This document shows positions 6,589 to 6,810 of a stretch of DNA of 6,810 nucleotides, piece by piece; within the stretch, counting starts at the first letter, position 1; every line of letters begins with the position of its first letter. Location of the stretch: assembly GCA_900551235.1 (NCBI GenBank), contig URUU01000066.1, positions 1 through 6,810 of the forward strand, in the 5' to 3' direction. The stretch is from an uncultured Lachnospiraceae bacterium (lineage in GTDB: Bacteria; Bacillota; Clostridia; Lachnospirales; Lachnospiraceae). Both the position numbers and the translations under genes were made by a program. The notes beneath the pieces are model-generated. The model searched no databases and was not told the DNA's origin. It worked only from the letters and a program-made list of their open reading frames with translations.

Positions 6589-6810
6589 TACCCTCACAAC
6601 CTTTTTCAGATACACCCAGCCGGCACCGCTTTTCAGCCGTCCGAAACCGTTCTTTTCTTCCACGATCTCGTATACCCCGACCGGGCAGCATACTCTTGCC
6701 TTGCTGTATTTTTTTGCCGGTCCTGTCCGGATTGGGACGTTCGTTTTTGTTACCCTTATTTTATACGGAACTTTAGCAGATGTATACAACTTTTTCCCGT
6801 TTTCGTCAAA
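6586..6810 (-). CDS. Phage-type cell-wall lysin, C-terminal SH3 domain (partial; 5' end outside window)
   Basis: The frame is open from the window edge (FDENGKKLYTSAK) to TAG 6588-6586, giving 75 visible residues. The TTG at 6789 is not needed as a start, because codons upstream of it stay open; this is the end of a longer protein. The visible part is a bacterial SH3 domain: VPIRTGP matches the NVRsGPs core, followed by GVYEIVEEKNGFGRLKSG and GWVYLKKV. In Lachnospiraceae this type of C-terminus typically follows an N-acetylmuramoyl-L-alanine amidase or GH25 lysozyme domain in prophage endolysins, where it binds peptidoglycan. The catalytic domain is not in the window, so the enzyme class cannot be read. 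It points toward the truncated cotJC, 18 bp from where cotJC homology begins. That fits the lysis end of an integrated prophage. A non-phage peptidoglycan hydrolase is the alternative. Confidence 0.75.
   Translation of the reverse strand, partial: FDENGKKLYTSAKVPYKIRVTKTNVPIRTGPAKKYSKARVCCPVGVYEIVEEKNGFGRLKSGAGWVYLKKVVRV

Noticed and set aside
6531..6776. 81-codon plus-strand frame opposite the lysin end
   Set aside because: It is antisense to both the SH3 domain and the cotJC junction. The Pro/Ser/Arg-rich product has no known fold.
6586..6789. Complete 67-residue SH3 protein starting at TTG 6789
   Set aside because: The frame is open upstream to the window edge and the TTG has no ribosome binding site at normal spacing. 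The SH3 domain is better read as the C-terminus of a longer lysin.

Overview
The window looks like part of the chromosome of a spore-forming gut Firmicute, most likely a Lachnospiraceae (Blautia, Mediterraneibacter or Dorea type; the genus is a guess). Three things point there: a very large secreted multi-module glycan-active protein with a BspA-like leucine-rich/Lys-rich tail, a CotJC spore-coat manganese-catalase gene, and a phage-type lysin with a C-terminal SH3 domain. Every gene I can support lies on the minus strand, so the window reads from right to left.

Right edge (6810 to 6586): the 3' end of a cell-wall lysin gene, open to the window edge, ending in an SH3b domain. About 18 bp past its stop codon, homology to CotJC begins abruptly in mid-gene (about 6567). 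It then runs uninterrupted to the natural CotJC C-terminus at 6109. The N-terminal third of CotJC, including one expected manganese ligand, is missing. A lysis gene abutting an otherwise intact 3' half of a sporulation gene is what the edge of a prophage integrated inside cotJC would look like. I consider this the most interesting point of the window.

Middle (6108 to 5753): an intergenic region with a terminator for cotJC, two GC-containing palindromes, a plausible sigma-A promoter and a strong ribosome binding site for the next gene. A 29-codon purine-rich leader ORF also overlaps that gene's start codon (TAATG), but it may be fortuitous.

Most of the window (5752 to 155): one 1865-residue exported protein. 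In order it carries a signal peptide, a galactose-binding-like beta-sandwich, a GH123/DUF4091-like domain with an Asp-Glu catalytic pair, a Big_2 domain, a LamG/concanavalin-like lectin domain, a second Big_2, a BNR/sialidase-like propeller with three Asp-boxes, a third Big_2, a FIVAR segment, a Pro/Thr linker and a Lys-rich LRR tail. The pairing of a beta-N-acetylhexosaminidase-like and a sialidase-like module suggests a single-chain enzyme for sialylated, GalNAc-bearing host glycans such as mucin. The gene ends at a strong intrinsic terminator (105 to 142). Positions 1 to 104 hold no gene I can defend.
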